Source of the DNA: Pseudomonadota bacterium | GTDB taxonomy: Bacteria > Desulfobacterota > JADFVX01 | Assembly (NCBI GenBank): GCA_015222555.1 | Contig: JADFVM010000026.1 | Coordinates: forward strand, 1-15,527 | Reading direction: 5' to 3' | Length of the DNA: 15,527 nt | Shown here: positions 15,476 to 15,527 of the stretch, piece after piece | Layout: every line of letters begins with the position of its first letter | Numbering within the stretch: position 1 is the stretch's first letter | The notes under the pieces: generated by a model | What the model saw: only the letters and a program-made list of their open reading frames with translations | The model's database searches: none | Told to the model about the DNA's origin: nothing | Program-made: the position numbers and the translations under genes

Positions 15476-15527
15476 TCTTCGTTTATTTTTAAACTTTTTC
15501 AATCAATTCTGTCCTCAATGATGGAAT

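Larger units (their letters stand above)
15022..15527. other. AT-rich gene-free region upstream of rhlB
   Basis: No believable gene is seen. The part next to rhlB (15022-15160) should hold its promoter. The best match, TTGAAA and TATGAG with a 16-base spacer (about 15060-15033, minus strand), would leave only a very short leader, so I do not list it as a site. The right copy of the hairpin repeat lies at 15245-15314. A 63-codon minus-strand frame across 15160-15351 runs through that repeat; the same frame is broken by a stop in the left copy, so I do not call it coding. Beyond 15400 there is a possible plus-strand promoter. Confidence 0.6.

Noticed and set aside
1..15527. CRISPR array, tRNA or rRNA gene, prophage or transposase gene
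   Set aside because: No regularly spaced direct repeats, no tRNA/rRNA-like sequence and no mobile-element protein were seen; the genes are all conserved housekeeping genes.

Overview
The window is a block of bacterial housekeeping chromosome. All twelve complete genes lie on the minus strand, so transcription runs from the right edge to the left. I read the source as a Gram-negative proteobacterium, most likely of the deltaproteobacterial/Desulfobacterota kind. The reasons are the rpsB-tsf-pyrH-frr-uppS-cdsA-dxr-rseP order, a short (216-residue) EF-Ts, an RhlB-type DEAD-box helicase, the MEP (DXP) isoprenoid route, an adjacent secA-argJ pair, and intergenic repeats that look to me like those of such genomes. 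The exact lineage cannot be fixed from the sequence alone. Base composition is moderate in genes and AT-rich at both window ends.

Layout from right to left: (1) 15022-15527 has no gene but holds an 80-odd base hairpin-forming repeat. (2) rhlB (13747-15021) appears to be its own unit. (3) A 225-base gap carries a two-armed dispersed repeat and the upstream region of secA. (4) secA-argJ (9707-13521) are 4-5 bases apart and probably co-transcribed. (5) A 230-base gap holds a plausible extended -10 promoter and a structured leader for rpsB. (6) The conserved translation / nucleotide / envelope cluster follows: rpsB, tsf, pyrH, frr, uppS, cdsA, dxr, rseP, mostly with gaps of 0-21 bases or with ATGA/TTGA overlaps. 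(7) A 207-base gap holds a second copy of the two-armed repeat. (8) aspS (444-2237). (9) 1-443 is a gene-free patchwork of inverted repeats, including a partner copy of the right-end hairpin repeat.

The cluster links protein synthesis (ribosomal protein S2, elongation factor Ts, ribosome recycling factor, aspartyl-tRNA synthetase) with UMP phosphorylation, undecaprenyl-diphosphate synthesis for wall and O-antigen carriers (dxr supplies the isoprenoid precursors, uppS builds the chain), phospholipid synthesis (cdsA), and envelope proteolysis and stress signalling (rseP). SecA exports proteins across the inner membrane, and argJ belongs to arginine synthesis. AspRS carries the residues associated with the non-discriminating form, which predicts an indirect Asn-tRNA(Asn) pathway.

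Two starts were moved from the longest open frame because strong Shine-Dalgarno sites decide them: rpsB to 9476 and tsf to 8537. I found no mobile element with a transposase, no CRISPR array, no tRNA or rRNA, and no clearly new multi-gene system. The least explained material is the pair of related hairpin repeats near the two window ends, which show one compensatory base-pair change, and the repeat patchwork downstream of aspS.
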